This document shows positions 41,270-50,081 of a DNA stretch of 64,000 nt, in pieces; the first letter of the stretch is position 1; each line of letters opens with the position of its first letter. This DNA comes from an uncultured Alphaproteobacteria bacterium. Its GTDB lineage: Bacteria; Pseudomonadota; Alphaproteobacteria; RF32; CAG-239. Under the pieces are notes generated by a model. That model did not search any database. It had not been told where the DNA came from and saw only the letters and a program-made list of their open reading frames with translations. The position numbers and the translations under genes were made by a program. The stretch is from positions 62,001 to 126,000 of the forward strand of contig CAJTJB010000002.1 of NCBI GenBank assembly GCA_910576955.1, written 5' to 3'.

Positions 41270-41545
41270 ATAAATCAGTATCTTAACTTATTTGAGAATC
41301 GGAACATACAATCGAAAAGATGGTCGGGGACTTGCAAAATATCTCAGTAGGATAACCCGTTAGTCTTTAAACCCGTTGGGGTTTTGTACATACACTAACA
41401 GCTCCCCAACCATTTACATGATTGAGGATATCTCTACTCAAACCTCGATATTAACGGTTTCAGCCTTACGGTATAAATATCCTAATACCGTACTGAGCGG
41501 GGTTTGCATGCCCCTGCACCGTCTCCGGTGCTAAAACATCATCGC
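41270..41545. ncRNA. Candidate structured RNA between VanX-like gene and gyrB
   Basis: No protein gene in 41255-41742, but dense pairing: ATGGTCGGGGA (41320-41330) with TCCCCAACCAT (41403-41413), GTTAGT with ACTAAC inside it, AAACCC-GTT-GGGGTTT innermost, TACGGTAT/ATACCGTA near 41470-41492, and GCACCG/CGGTGC near 41516-41531. The loop at about 41478 can also pair with the 41427-41433 region (pseudoknot-like). A minus-strand TTGCAT-17-TATCTT upstream of it makes either strand possible. I found no match to tmRNA, RNase P RNA, SRP RNA or common riboswitches. Confidence 0.4.
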
Positions 41546-41678
41546 ATATATAATATGTTATGTTGTTCTGTGTATAAGATATATTATTTCCAATGAATAT
41601 GCAAGTATTTTTTTATGATTGAGCGGAATGTCTGGGGGATTTTTTTGTTGATAACCTGACAATTTTTGCAGATTTTAC

Positions 41679-41706
41679 TTGGTAATATCAGAGCTTGTGC
41701 TATATT
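41679..41706 (+). promoter_or_regulatory. gyrB promoter
   Basis: TTGGTA (41679-41684), 16-bp spacer, TATATT (41701-41706) with an extended -10 TG dinucleotide (TGC before TATATT). About 36 bases before the gyrB start codon. Confidence 0.65.
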
Positions 41707-41742
41707 AGACATAGCTTAAATTATGATAACAGAGGTTTTAGA

Positions 41743-44184
41743 ATGGCTGATTTAACAGAAGAAGAAATGATTAAAGGCGAACAGGAATATAACGCGGATT
41801 CCATTAAGGTCTTAAAAGGGCTGGATGCGGTCAGAAAACGCCCGGGAATGTATATCGGCGATACGGATGACGGTTCCGGCTTACACCATATGATTTATGA
41901 AGTGCTGGATAATGCAATTGATGAGGCGTTAGCCGGTTATTGCGACAAGACCGAAGTTATCTTAAATCCGGACGGGTCGGCAACAATTCGCGATAACGGG
42001 CGCGGAATGCCGGTGGATATGCACAAAGAAGAGGGGGTGTCTGCGGCAGAGGTTATTATGACCGAGCTGCACTCCGGCGGCAAGTTTGATAATAACTCTT
42101 ATAAAGTTTCCGGCGGTTTGCACGGTGTGGGCGTTTCGGTGGTGAACGCGTTGTCAACGTGGTTGCGCTTGAAAATTTGGCGCAATGACCAGCAATATGA
42201 GGCGGAATTTGCCAACGGCAATGTGGTGGAGCATATTCACGTTACGGCGGCTGCTCCGGGAAAACACGGTACGGAAGTGTCATTTTTGCCGTCACCGGAA
42301 ACGTTTACGCAAGTTGAATTCAGCTATGATGTGTTGGAGCGTTCGATTCGCGAGAAAGCCTTTTTAAACTCCGGCGTTTATCTGAAATTGATTGATAACC
42401 GCGGGGCAGAGCCGAAAGAAACAGTGTTCCATTATGAGGGCGGTTTGAAAGCTTTTGTAACGCATTTGAACAAGGCAAAAGCTCCGTTGCACGAAAACAT
42501 TATCAGTTTTTCGGGTGATGAAAATGATATTCAGGTTGATGTGGCGATGCAGTGGACGGAAGCTTATAACGAAAGTATGCTTTGCTTTACAAACAATATT
42601 CCGCAAAAAGACGGCGGTACGCACTTGGCCGGTTTCAGAGGTGCATTAACGCGTACGATTAACAATTATATTCAAGAAAACGGTTTGTTGAAGAAAGACA
42701 AGACGGTTATTACCGGCGATGATATGCGCGAGGGGTTGACCTGCGTGTTATCTGTGAAAGTGCCTGACCCGAAGTTTTCATCTCAAACTAAAGACAAATT
42801 GGTGTCGTCGGAAGTGCGTCCGGTGGTTGAGGGCGTGATGGGTGATAAGCTCAAAGAATGGTTAGACGAACATCCGGCAGAGGCAAAAGTGATTGTCGGC
42901 AAGATTGTGGAGGCAGCGACTGCCCGCGAGGCGGCGCGCAAAGCCCGTGAGCTGACACGGCGCAAGGGCGTGTTAGATATTTCTTCCCTGCCGGGGAAAT
43001 TGGCGGATTGCCAAGAAAAAGACCCTGCGCTTTCCGAAGTGTTTATCGTGGAGGGAGACTCCGCGGGTGGTTCGGCAAAACAAGGGCGCGACCGTAAGAA
43101 TCAGGCTATTATGCCGCTGCGTGGTAAAATCTTAAACGTGGAACGCGCACGTTTTGACAAGATGTTGAACTCGGCGGAAATCGGAACGATTATTACCGCG
43201 TTAGGCACGGGAATCGGGCGCGATGATTTTAATGCCGATAAGTGCCGTTATCATAAGATTGTGATTATGACCGATGCGGATGTCGACGGGGCGCACATCA
43301 GAACGCTGTTGTTGACATTCTTCTATCGCCAGATGCCGGAATTGATTGAGCGCGGATATGTGTATATTGCGCAGCCGCCACTTTATAAAGCCAAACGCGG
43401 CAACTCGATTATTTACTTAAAAGATGACCGCGAGATGGAAGATTATTTGATTAACGGCGGGTGTGATGACGCGTATCTGCAAACTTCGGATGGCGAACGC
43501 ATTATGGGGCAAGATTTGGTTGCATATGTTGAAAGCACCAAAAAAGCCCGCAACCTTATTTCAATGTTAAGCATTAAGGCGCCGGAGCATATTGTGGAAC
43601 AGATGGCAATTTGCGGTTTGTTTGATAAAGAATTGTTGGCGGACAAAGCGCGACTCCAGCCGGAACTTGATAAATTGGCAGTTCGTTTGGATAATCTGGA
43701 AGCGGAATATGACCGTGGGTGGAAAGCAGAGATTTTGGAAAACGGCAGTATTTCTTTTTATCGTACCTTGCGCGGCGTGAAAGAAGAGCATATTGTCGGG
43801 GCGTCGGTTTTAGATAGTGCCGAGGCGAAAATGCTCAATACTATGAAAGAATTTCTGGCTGAAAACTTCTCGAATCCGCTTAAGCTTGTGATTAAAAGCG
43901 GCGGCGAAACAGTGATTGCCGGTCCGGTAACGCTTGTGGATGCGGTGATGGCGGCGGGCAAGAAAGGTATTACGCTGCAACGCTATAAAGGGTTGGGCGA
44001 GATGAACCCCGAGCAGCTGTGGGAAACAACGCTTGATCCGGAGGCTCGCTCTCTTCTGCAGGTGAAGATTGACCAGATGGAAGAGGCTGACGAGGTGTTC
44101 TCAACCTTGATGGGCGATGTGGTTGAGCCGCGTAAAGACTTTATTCAGGAAAATGCCCTCAATGTGGTGAACTTGGATATTTAA
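41743..44184 (+). CDS. gyrB: DNA gyrase subunit B
   Basis: 813 residues from ATG 41743 (AGAGG upstream). GHKL ATPase motifs ELLDNAIDEA-like (EVLDNAIDEA), DNGRGMP, and GGLHGVGVSVVNALS; Toprim EGDSAGGSAKQGRDR and DADVDGAHIRTLLLTF; C-terminal GLGEMNPEQLW, the gyrase signature. Supplies negative supercoiling with GyrA. ParE is a possible confusion but length and motifs fit GyrB. Followed by a terminator and the invertible segment 2. Confidence 0.97.
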   Translation: MADLTEEEMIKGEQEYNADSIKVLKGLDAVRKRPGMYIGDTDDGSGLHHMIYEVLDNAIDEALAGYCDKTEVILNPDGSATIRDNGRGMPVDMHKEEGVSAAEVIMTELHSGGKFDNNSYKVSGGLHGVGVSVVNALSTWLRLKIWRNDQQYEAEFANGNVVEHIHVTAAAPGKHGTEVSFLPSPETFTQVEFSYDVLERSIREKAFLNSGVYLKLIDNRGAEPKETVFHYEGGLKAFVTHLNKAKAPLHENIISFSGDENDIQVDVAMQWTEAYNESMLCFTNNIPQKDGGTHLAGFRGALTRTINNYIQENGLLKKDKTVITGDDMREGLTCVLSVKVPDPKFSSQTKDKLVSSEVRPVVEGVMGDKLKEWLDEHPAEAKVIVGKIVEAATAREAARKARELTRRKGVLDISSLPGKLADCQEKDPALSEVFIVEGDSAGGSAKQGRDRKNQAIMPLRGKILNVERARFDKMLNSAEIGTIITALGTGIGRDDFNADKCRYHKIVIMTDADVDGAHIRTLLLTFFYRQMPELIERGYVYIAQPPLYKAKRGNSIIYLKDDREMEDYLINGGCDDAYLQTSDGERIMGQDLVAYVESTKKARNLISMLSIKAPEHIVEQMAICGLFDKELLADKARLQPELDKLAVRLDNLEAEYDRGWKAEILENGSISFYRTLRGVKEEHIVGASVLDSAEAKMLNTMKEFLAENFSNPLKLVIKSGGETVIAGPVTLVDAVMAAGKKGITLQRYKGLGEMNPEQLWETTLDPEARSLLQVKIDQMEEADEVFSTLMGDVVEPRKDFIQENALNVVNLDI

Positions 44185-44204
44185 GATTTATGGTTTTTAT
44201 CTGA

Positions 44205-44233
44205 AAAAGGGAGAGTTTTTGCTCTCCTTTTTT
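44205..44233. terminator. gyrB terminator, bidirectional
   Basis: GGAGAG / CTCTCC stem flanked by A and T runs. On the minus strand it could also stop transcripts leaving the invertible segment in the current orientation. Confidence 0.75.
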
Positions 44234-44261
44234 ATTGGGAAAATTTATGAGGAACGAAACT

Positions 44262-44293
44262 TGCTACAAAAAAACGTTCCTTTTTTTGTAGCA
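44262..44293 (+). repeat. Recombination-site-like inverted repeat, left (locus 2)
   Basis: 32-bp site: 13-bp arms TGCTACAAAAAAA and TTTTTTTGTAGCA, perfect inverted repeats of each other, around asymmetric core CGTTCC at 44275-44280. This 13-6-13 architecture is typical of tyrosine recombinase sites. Confidence 0.8.
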
Positions 44294-44320
44294 GATTTTC
44301 CTTACTAATATATGTGAATA

Positions 44321-44349
44321 CTTTTAAAACAAATAATTAGAACTGTCAA
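44321..44349 (-). promoter_or_regulatory. Promoter inside invertible segment 2, pointing left
   Basis: Perfect -35 TTGACA (plus 44344-44349), exactly 17-bp spacer, -10 TAAAAG (plus 44321-44326). It reads towards the gyrB terminator, where there is no gene to express. Confidence 0.6.
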
Positions 44350-44426
44350 ATTTAAATACCTCATTTGAAATAAAAAAAATACATTTCGGTTCAATATTGG
44401 AGTTAACCTTTAGATTTTGTATCGTC

Positions 44427-44458
44427 TGTTACAAAAAAAGGAACGTTTTTTGTAAACA
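44427..44458 (-). repeat. Recombination-site-like inverted repeat, right (locus 2)
   Basis: Arms TGTTACAAAAAAA and TTTTTTGTAAACA around core GGAACG at 44440-44445. The inverted copy shares the core plus the following 15-base arm with the left site at 20 of 21 positions (CGTTCC to ARCAGA). Confidence 0.8.
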
Positions 44459-44502
44459 TTTTCCAGCTGGTATGAGATTTAATTATCAGAAAGGAAGTTC
44501 AT

Positions 44503-47043
44503 ATGAGAAATAAACTTTTAGTGACGACGGCATTAGCGGCTATAGTATTTTCAACGCATGCGTTTGCAGCAGAGGGCATTGTAAAGAGAGAGCTGGTTAA
44601 TAATGAAAATATAGATGGGAAAATAATTGAAGTTACGTCGAATGGCAATAGCATTAGAGCTCAGGGGAATAAAAAGCCGCAAGTTACTGTCGCAGTAGGA
44701 AGTAGCCAAACTGAAAAAATAACAGTTTCTAGTAAAAGCGGAACAGGTATTGTAGCTTCTTATGGTGGTAATGTTAATCTGAATGCAGATGAAATAAACA
44801 TCACCGGAGCAACTAATGGTGTTAATCTGCAAGATGACGGCAAGATTAACATCAATGGCAAAAACATTGTTATACATAGCCAGGGTAAAACTAAAGCAAA
44901 TGAACGGTATGGTGTTTTAGCGCAAAGATTTGAAAAGCGAATAACAACAGAAGCGGGAGTTTTTATTATTGGTGATACAGTTTCTATCAGTGGTGATGGT
45001 GCGGGGGCAATATTGGCTCAAAACGGTACAAATGATAAAACGATGAGTAAATATGCTACAGTTGAAATAAAGGCTAAAGATATAAATTTATCTGCTCCAA
45101 ATGGATATGCTGTTTCTGCAATGTCAAATGGCAAAGTTGTTCTTGAAGGAAATACAACAATCAAAGGAGGAAACGGAGCGATATTAACTCGTGGTTATTC
45201 ACAGATTTATATTAACAAATCCGGTGAACATACCGTCAAGATGGATGGTAATATAAACTTTGATTATAATGATGCGACCTCAAAAACATCAATTGATTCA
45301 ATAGTGGATGTAAATCTTGTGGGGGCAGAATCTTATTGGAATGGTAACACAGCCATTTCATACGATAAGAAACCTGCTGATGACAATAAGCTTTTGGTCA
45401 GTCAGGCGACAATATCATTAAAAGACGGCGCTACGTGGAATGCAACAGCTGTTAATGATAAAATCACAGATGTTTCAGGATTAAATTACGAAGTAAGCTA
45501 TACAGCTCTCAATAATCTGAACATAGATAAAGGTACGGTCAACATAAAAGACACTGCAAGAGGTATCGCAGTTGACAATATCAACGCGGCAGACGCGACA
45601 TTTAATGGCGGAACATTGCGTGTTAACAAAGAAATGAATGTTGAACGTGAATTAACACTTAACAATAATGTTGAGGGTGAAGGAAAAATTAACTTTGCTG
45701 CAGGCACGACCTTAAATGTGGGAAATTCCACCACCATCGCCAATGAGGTCAGTTCAGCAGGAACAATCGTAAATGTAGCATTGGTAAAAGGCGATACGGA
45801 AGTACAGCTTAATGAGATTTTTAAAAACGCTGCAAATGAAGATAAGCTTGCAAATTTTGATGTTAAGATTCAAAATGCTTTATATAAATTAGTTCGTCAG
45901 GGTGAAAATAGTTCTTTATGGCTTGTTGAACAGGCAAATACGTCAGAAGTTGCGGCAAATCTTGGCATTTCCGGAGTAACAGCGGCGGCATTACTCGCAG
46001 CAACATCAGGTAATGCAGATACGAACGAAAACTTTAATGCTATATCAGACGCATTGTATGAAGCAGCGCAAGCCGGCAACAGTTCCGTTGTTCGTGAAGC
46101 CTCAAAACTTGGTGCGGACGCTGCTTCGGTTGCCCGCGCGGTTGAAACATCGCGAACAAATATGGTTTTTGCCGCGGTTAATGACGAATTAAACGGCGCA
46201 GGCAATGCAATGGCAGAGGGAATGTCCGCAGGTGATTATTTCCGCAAAGCCAAAGCGTGGATTCGCGGTCTGTTTAACAATGCTGACTATGACGGCACTT
46301 CTAAAGCTCAAGGCTTTGACGCAGATACATACGGCGTGGCAATGGGTATCGACAAAGAGCTTGATAACCACATAAAAGCCGGATTCGGCTATGCATACAG
46401 CCAAACCGATGTCAACGGTGATGTTCGCGATACGGATGTAGATACAAACACCTTGTTTGTTTACGGGCAATACAAGCCTGCGGATTGGTACATCAATACC
46501 GCTCTGGCATACAGCTGGTCTGATTATGAAGAGAAGAAATCTGTTCTCGGCTATAATGCCAATGCCAAATATGATGTTGACACTCTTGCTTTGCAGTCAA
46601 TGTATGGCTTTGAACGCAAACTGGGTGAATATGACTTAAATCCGGAATTCGGCTTGCGCTATATGCACATCAGCCAAGACGGCTACACGGATGCGCTCGG
46701 CTCAAAAGTTAAATCCAAAGACAGTGATGTTTTGACCGCGGTTGCCGGTGCAAAGATTGCAAAATCTTATGAGCTGGAAAGCGGCATGGTACTTCGTCCG
46801 GAACTCAAAGCAGCTGTAACCTACGATGTTGTATCAGATAACAACAACGCTAATGTTATGCTGGCAAATGGTGCTGGATATCGTGTAAACGGTGAAAAGC
46901 TGGAGCGTTTAGGCTTCGAGTTCGGCGCCAAAGTTGCAACAGACGTTGCCGACAACTGGGAGCTTGCTGCCGGTTATGAGTTGAGATTGCGTAAAGACTT
47001 TAGCGATAACACGCTGATGCTTAACGCTAAATATAAGTTTTAA
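44503..47043 (+). CDS. Autotransporter (type V secretion) protein, putatively phase-variable
   Basis: 846 residues. Signal peptide to about residue 22 (AFA-AEG), then a passenger of about 500 residues made of short beta repeats (SGTGIVASYGG, GDTVSISGDGAGAI and similar G/N/T-rich runs), a transition near 490-550 (alanine-rich), then a C-terminal autotransporter beta-domain (about 565-846) ending in the characteristic aromatic K-Y-K-F. Many autotransporters are adhesins or surface enzymes; passenger function unknown. RBS AAGGAAG. Sits 44 bases after an invertible-looking segment whose promoter points away, so it may be silent in this orientation. Confidence 0.85.
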   Translation: MRNKLLVTTALAAIVFSTHAFAAEGIVKRELVNNENIDGKIIEVTSNGNSIRAQGNKKPQVTVAVGSSQTEKITVSSKSGTGIVASYGGNVNLNADEINITGATNGVNLQDDGKININGKNIVIHSQGKTKANERYGVLAQRFEKRITTEAGVFIIGDTVSISGDGAGAILAQNGTNDKTMSKYATVEIKAKDINLSAPNGYAVSAMSNGKVVLEGNTTIKGGNGAILTRGYSQIYINKSGEHTVKMDGNINFDYNDATSKTSIDSIVDVNLVGAESYWNGNTAISYDKKPADDNKLLVSQATISLKDGATWNATAVNDKITDVSGLNYEVSYTALNNLNIDKGTVNIKDTARGIAVDNINAADATFNGGTLRVNKEMNVERELTLNNNVEGEGKINFAAGTTLNVGNSTTIANEVSSAGTIVNVALVKGDTEVQLNEIFKNAANEDKLANFDVKIQNALYKLVRQGENSSLWLVEQANTSEVAANLGISGVTAAALLAATSGNADTNENFNAISDALYEAAQAGNSSVVREASKLGADAASVARAVETSRTNMVFAAVNDELNGAGNAMAEGMSAGDYFRKAKAWIRGLFNNADYDGTSKAQGFDADTYGVAMGIDKELDNHIKAGFGYAYSQTDVNGDVRDTDVDTNTLFVYGQYKPADWYINTALAYSWSDYEEKKSVLGYNANAKYDVDTLALQSMYGFERKLGEYDLNPEFGLRYMHISQDGYTDALGSKVKSKDSDVLTAVAGAKIAKSYELESGMVLRPELKAAVTYDVVSDNNNANVMLANGAGYRVNGEKLERLGFEFGAKVATDVADNWELAAGYELRLRKDFSDNTLMLNAKYKF

Positions 47044-47061
47044 GCATTAAATCAGCGGTGG

Positions 47062-47100
47062 AAATACCCTGTGGCTCTTTAGTTGCAGGGTATTTTCTTT
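47062..47100 (+). terminator. Terminator of autotransporter 1
   Basis: AAATACCCTG pairs with CAGGGTATTTT around a 14-base loop, followed by T-rich DNA. Confidence 0.7.
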
Positions 47101-47126
47101 TTTGAATTTTGCTTTATATTGGCGAT

Positions 47127-47882
47127 ATGAAGAAGTATTTATTCATTTTTGTGAGTTTGATTTTAAGCGGTTGTTCGTCAATAACCGTGCCGGATGGTTT
47201 TACTTATAAAGAAGTTGAAACGCGGGATTTTAAGATTGCCAGTTGGCAAAAGGTGACGAATCCGCAAGGTACATATAAGATTTATCTTGAAGGCGATGGA
47301 TATGCTTTCAATGCTTATGGCAAGCCGACAAGTGACCCGACACCCAAAGGAACGCTGGTTCGGGAACTTGCGTTTGGCGATAATAATGAAAATGTGATTT
47401 ATTTAGCCCGTCCGTGTCAGTATGTTAAAAGCCCGATTTGTTCCCAAAGGCATTGGACTACCGCGCGGTTTGCACCGGAGATTATCATTGCGGAATTTGA
47501 GGCGATAAAGCAGATTGCCGATGCGAATCCGGTTGTCTTGGTGGGGTTTTCCGGTGGTGCGCAAGTTGCGGGGTTGGTAGTTTCCGCAAAAGTCGGGTTG
47601 AATGTCAAAAAAATTATCACGATTGCCGGGAATCTGGATCATTTGGTGTGGACACAATATCACAACTTGCCGTCCCTTAATGAATCGATGAATTTGGAAA
47701 GTTATCGCAAGCAATTTGCAACTATTCCGCAGATTCATTATGTGGGGAACGATGATGAGGTTATTCCGTCTGCGTTGGTTAAAGATGTTGTGCAAGACGA
47801 CAGCCTCGTTATTTCCGTTCCCAATGCCACTCATAATAAAGGATGGGAAAGTATTTACCCAAAAATTTGGGCGGAAAATTGA
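47127..47882 (+). CDS. Alpha/beta-hydrolase lipoprotein
   Basis: 251 residues from ATG 47127. Signal peptide with lipobox Leu-Ser-Gly-Cys (about residue 13-16). Hydrolase fold with G-x-S-x-G nucleophile elbow GFSGGAQ (about residue 145), Asp in GNDDEVIP (about 210) and His in ATHNKGW (about 237), a complete putative Ser-Asp-His triad. Substrate unknown; probably a periplasmic esterase or peptidase anchored in the envelope. Converges on a small membrane protein gene over a shared terminator. Confidence 0.75.
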   Translation: MKKYLFIFVSLILSGCSSITVPDGFTYKEVETRDFKIASWQKVTNPQGTYKIYLEGDGYAFNAYGKPTSDPTPKGTLVRELAFGDNNENVIYLARPCQYVKSPICSQRHWTTARFAPEIIIAEFEAIKQIADANPVVLVGFSGGAQVAGLVVSAKVGLNVKKIITIAGNLDHLVWTQYHNLPSLNESMNLESYRKQFATIPQIHYVGNDDEVIPSALVKDVVQDDSLVISVPNATHNKGWESIYPKIWAEN

Positions 47883-47888
47883 AGTAAT

Positions 47889-47913
47889 AAAAACCCCACT
47901 TTTTGCGGGGTAA
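47889..47913. terminator. Bidirectional terminator (hydrolase / membrane protein genes)
   Basis: ACCCC / GGGGT stem with an A-run on the left and T-run on the right; convergent genes end at 47882 and 47920. Confidence 0.7.
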
Positions 47914-47919
47914 ATGTTT

Positions 47920-48294
47920 TTAGTAGATTGATGTTTTAATTGCGAAATAAATAATTCCCCAGACAATTGCCATACAGATAAAAGCGAGTACCTTGCTTTT
48001 TTCATATTCTTTATACGTGCGCCACATTCCGGTGATGCAGACTCCGGAGTAGCCGAGCAATGCTAAAAAGGCGGCGGTGTAAAAACACAGCCATGCAAAT
48101 GCCCGCGGGTTCATACTTAAAATTGACAGGTTATCCCATACAGCGTTTAAATATCTGGTGTTATAGCCGACTGTTTGTTTTAAGAGTATCATCAATACGC
48201 GGGTGATGAAAGCGGCAATTGCCATCCCCAGCACCGAAAACTTCCAAAAAGCTTCGGATAAAGAGCACTGACCATAAATAAAACGTCCTAACAT
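47920..48294 (-). CDS. Inner-membrane protein, 124 aa
   Basis: Three membrane helices (about 20-40, 65-85, 95-118). Starts at ATG 48294 with AGGAGA upstream; the longer open frame to 48444 has no RBS and overlaps the upstream peptidase's end. Function unknown. Conserved aromatic-rich motif W-x-F-S near the first helix. Could be part of the cluster with the M49-like peptidase, 65 bases upstream. Confidence 0.6.
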   Translation of the reverse strand: MLGRFIYGQCSLSEAFWKFSVLGMAIAAFITRVLMILLKQTVGYNTRYLNAVWDNLSILSMNPRAFAWLCFYTAAFLALLGYSGVCITGMWRTYKEYEKSKVLAFICMAIVWGIIYFAIKTSIY

Positions 48295-48359
48295 TGTGGT
48301 TCTCCTTTTTAGTATCTGCTTATTATATAAAGATAATATTGCGTTTGCGCAACCGCTTT

Positions 48360-50081
48360 TTAAAAGTAACTTACAATATTTCTGTATTTTTTCAGACCAA
48401 GCAGTTTGTGAGTGGCGGCAATGTGTTCGTGCAGTTTGTTCCACTCGGTGTTTTCCTCAATGTACCGGCGGGCTTTTTCAGGTGATTTGGAAAGCTGAAT
48501 TTCAACCACTTTGGTCAAAAGCTCAAACATCGCGGGGCTTATTTTATCAAACTCCAAGTGCAGCAGGTTGTTTTCATCAAACCAAATTGCTTTGTGTTTC
48601 AAGAGAGTGTTAAATTCAATCAAATCAACAATTTTGTAGGTTTCGGTCGGAAAAATCGGTTTGGCACGTAATAACAGGCGGAAGACCCATGTTGTATAAA
48701 TTTGTTTTAGACGTTCTTCGGTGATTATCCCGTGTTTGACATATTCCGGCATAAAAGAGATGGAAACCGTGTCGGCTTTGTTTTCTTCAATGATGGATTT
48801 GCAAATACCGGGGGAATTTTGATATTCGCTGGACGGACCTAATGAATGCCCGTTTTCGTGACCGATAACAAAAATATGGTCAGCTTCGGGATCGTAATAT
48901 TTGTGAAAATCAGGGTGTAAAAAGGCGTTGAGCATTCGGTTTGTCAGCGCTTCATCTCTGCTTTGTCTGACCTGACGGTGGTAAACGTTTCTTCTGCCGC
49001 CGCCGGTTTTGATGGAGAGCTTGTCATTATTGGGCAGGTTTTGCGCAATGGTCATTCCGCCGCGGCATTGGGCATAATCTCCGGTCAGGCTGACGATATC
49101 TACATCAACCATTGTTTGTTTAATGTCCGAATCCGAGCTGATGTTTTGTGCGTATTTGTCGGCAAAAGGCATCATTTTGCAAAGTTTGGGCATAGTGTCT
49201 TTGAATTGCAAAAGTAATTTTGTGCCTTCCAGATTCACAATGCCGACACGGGCGCCGAGCATATCTTTGGCGATAACCTCGATGTGATGCTCTTTAATCA
49301 GGCGGGCAAGTTCGGGGTTTTCAAGCACGGTCGTGGTCATTTCATCGTCATAGTTTTCACGGCTGATGGTAAATTCCAGCGGTGTTGCCTGCATCATTGC
49401 CCAGTGCTTGTCGGCAAGCATATCCATATCTTCATTATTTTGCAGCAATGCTTGTGCCTGCCAAGAGAGAAACTCTTTAAACAAGGCATTCGTGCAATAA
49501 TGGGCGGCAACTTCAAGCTCGTTTGCCATTTCCGAGAATTCGTCTTTGAAGTATTCGGTATAGTCGATGGCTTTGAGTTTGTTGCCTTCGCGAACGACCA
49601 TTGTGCGCGCGGAAAGTATGCGGCGAATCGCATTTATCTCGCTGTTTTGGAACATCTTTAACAAGATGTTATGAAATTCTTCTTCGCTTAAATCCGCAGG
49701 ATAGAAGTTTTTGCCCTTGGGCGTGGTCAGCCCTTTAAAGATATTTATCGGCTCGGCGTCTATGCCATTGAGTCCGGATACGCCGTTTAACGAATTAAAT
49801 AGTTTCAGGGCGAGTGCCGCGTGCTCATCCCCATCGGCAGCGGCGTCTTCTAAAGCTTTTTTCTGGGCGAGGTTATGCGGGTTGTCTTGTTTGAGGCTGA
49901 CGTTATTTAGGATTTTTGCGGCGGCAACAAGGTGCTTAAGCGCTTTTTTATCCCCTTCGGCAAGAGCGGTGTAAGCGGGGGATTCTTCAGAGAGCAGGGT
50001 TACGTCGGTCATTTCCTCGGTGGTCATTTTTTTCAGGTCTTCAACCGTGTAGTTTAGTTCATAGCCGTTATATGTTGTCAT
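48360..50081 (-). CDS. Predicted zinc metallopeptidase (M49/DPP III-like)
   Basis: 573 residues without signal peptide. Zinc motif H408-E409-x-x-H412 (HENGH) and a downstream EENKAD at 432-437 that supplies the third ligand position. DPP III proteins usually have a six-residue HExxGH, but some bacterial members use a five-residue HExxH, and the E-E-x-x-A-D helix is typical. Dipeptidyl peptidases of this family remove dipeptides from N-termini. Its start overlaps the AMMECR1-like gene by 14 bases, so coupled translation. Could be a non-canonical family member; activity unproven. Confidence 0.6.
   Translation of the reverse strand: MTTYNGYELNYTVEDLKKMTTEEMTDVTLLSEESPAYTALAEGDKKALKHLVAAAKILNNVSLKQDNPHNLAQKKALEDAAADGDEHAALALKLFNSLNGVSGLNGIDAEPINIFKGLTTPKGKNFYPADLSEEEFHNILLKMFQNSEINAIRRILSARTMVVREGNKLKAIDYTEYFKDEFSEMANELEVAAHYCTNALFKEFLSWQAQALLQNNEDMDMLADKHWAMMQATPLEFTISRENYDDEMTTTVLENPELARLIKEHHIEVIAKDMLGARVGIVNLEGTKLLLQFKDTMPKLCKMMPFADKYAQNISSDSDIKQTMVDVDIVSLTGDYAQCRGGMTIAQNLPNNDKLSIKTGGGRRNVYHRQVRQSRDEALTNRMLNAFLHPDFHKYYDPEADHIFVIGHENGHSLGPSSEYQNSPGICKSIIEENKADTVSISFMPEYVKHGIITEERLKQIYTTWVFRLLLRAKPIFPTETYKIVDLIEFNTLLKHKAIWFDENNLLHLEFDKISPAMFELLTKVVEIQLSKSPEKARRYIEENTEWNKLHEHIAATHKLLGLKKYRNIVSYF

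Larger units (their letters stand above)
44262..44458. other. Putative invertible promoter segment 2
   Basis: Two inverted sites (cores CGTTCC and GGAACG) enclose 159 bp (44281-44439). The segment contains a TTGACA promoter on the minus strand, pointing away from the autotransporter gene at 44503. If inverted, the promoter would read rightwards into it with a leader of roughly 100 bases. This is the expected arrangement of a phase-variable inverton, seen here in the OFF orientation (inference). Confidence 0.7.

Noticed and set aside
41270..41545. tmRNA, RNase P RNA or group I intron
   Set aside because: No tag ORF ending Ala-Ala-stop, no tRNA-like ends, no GAGGAAAGTCC box and no convincing group I P7 pairing; left as an unassigned structured RNA.
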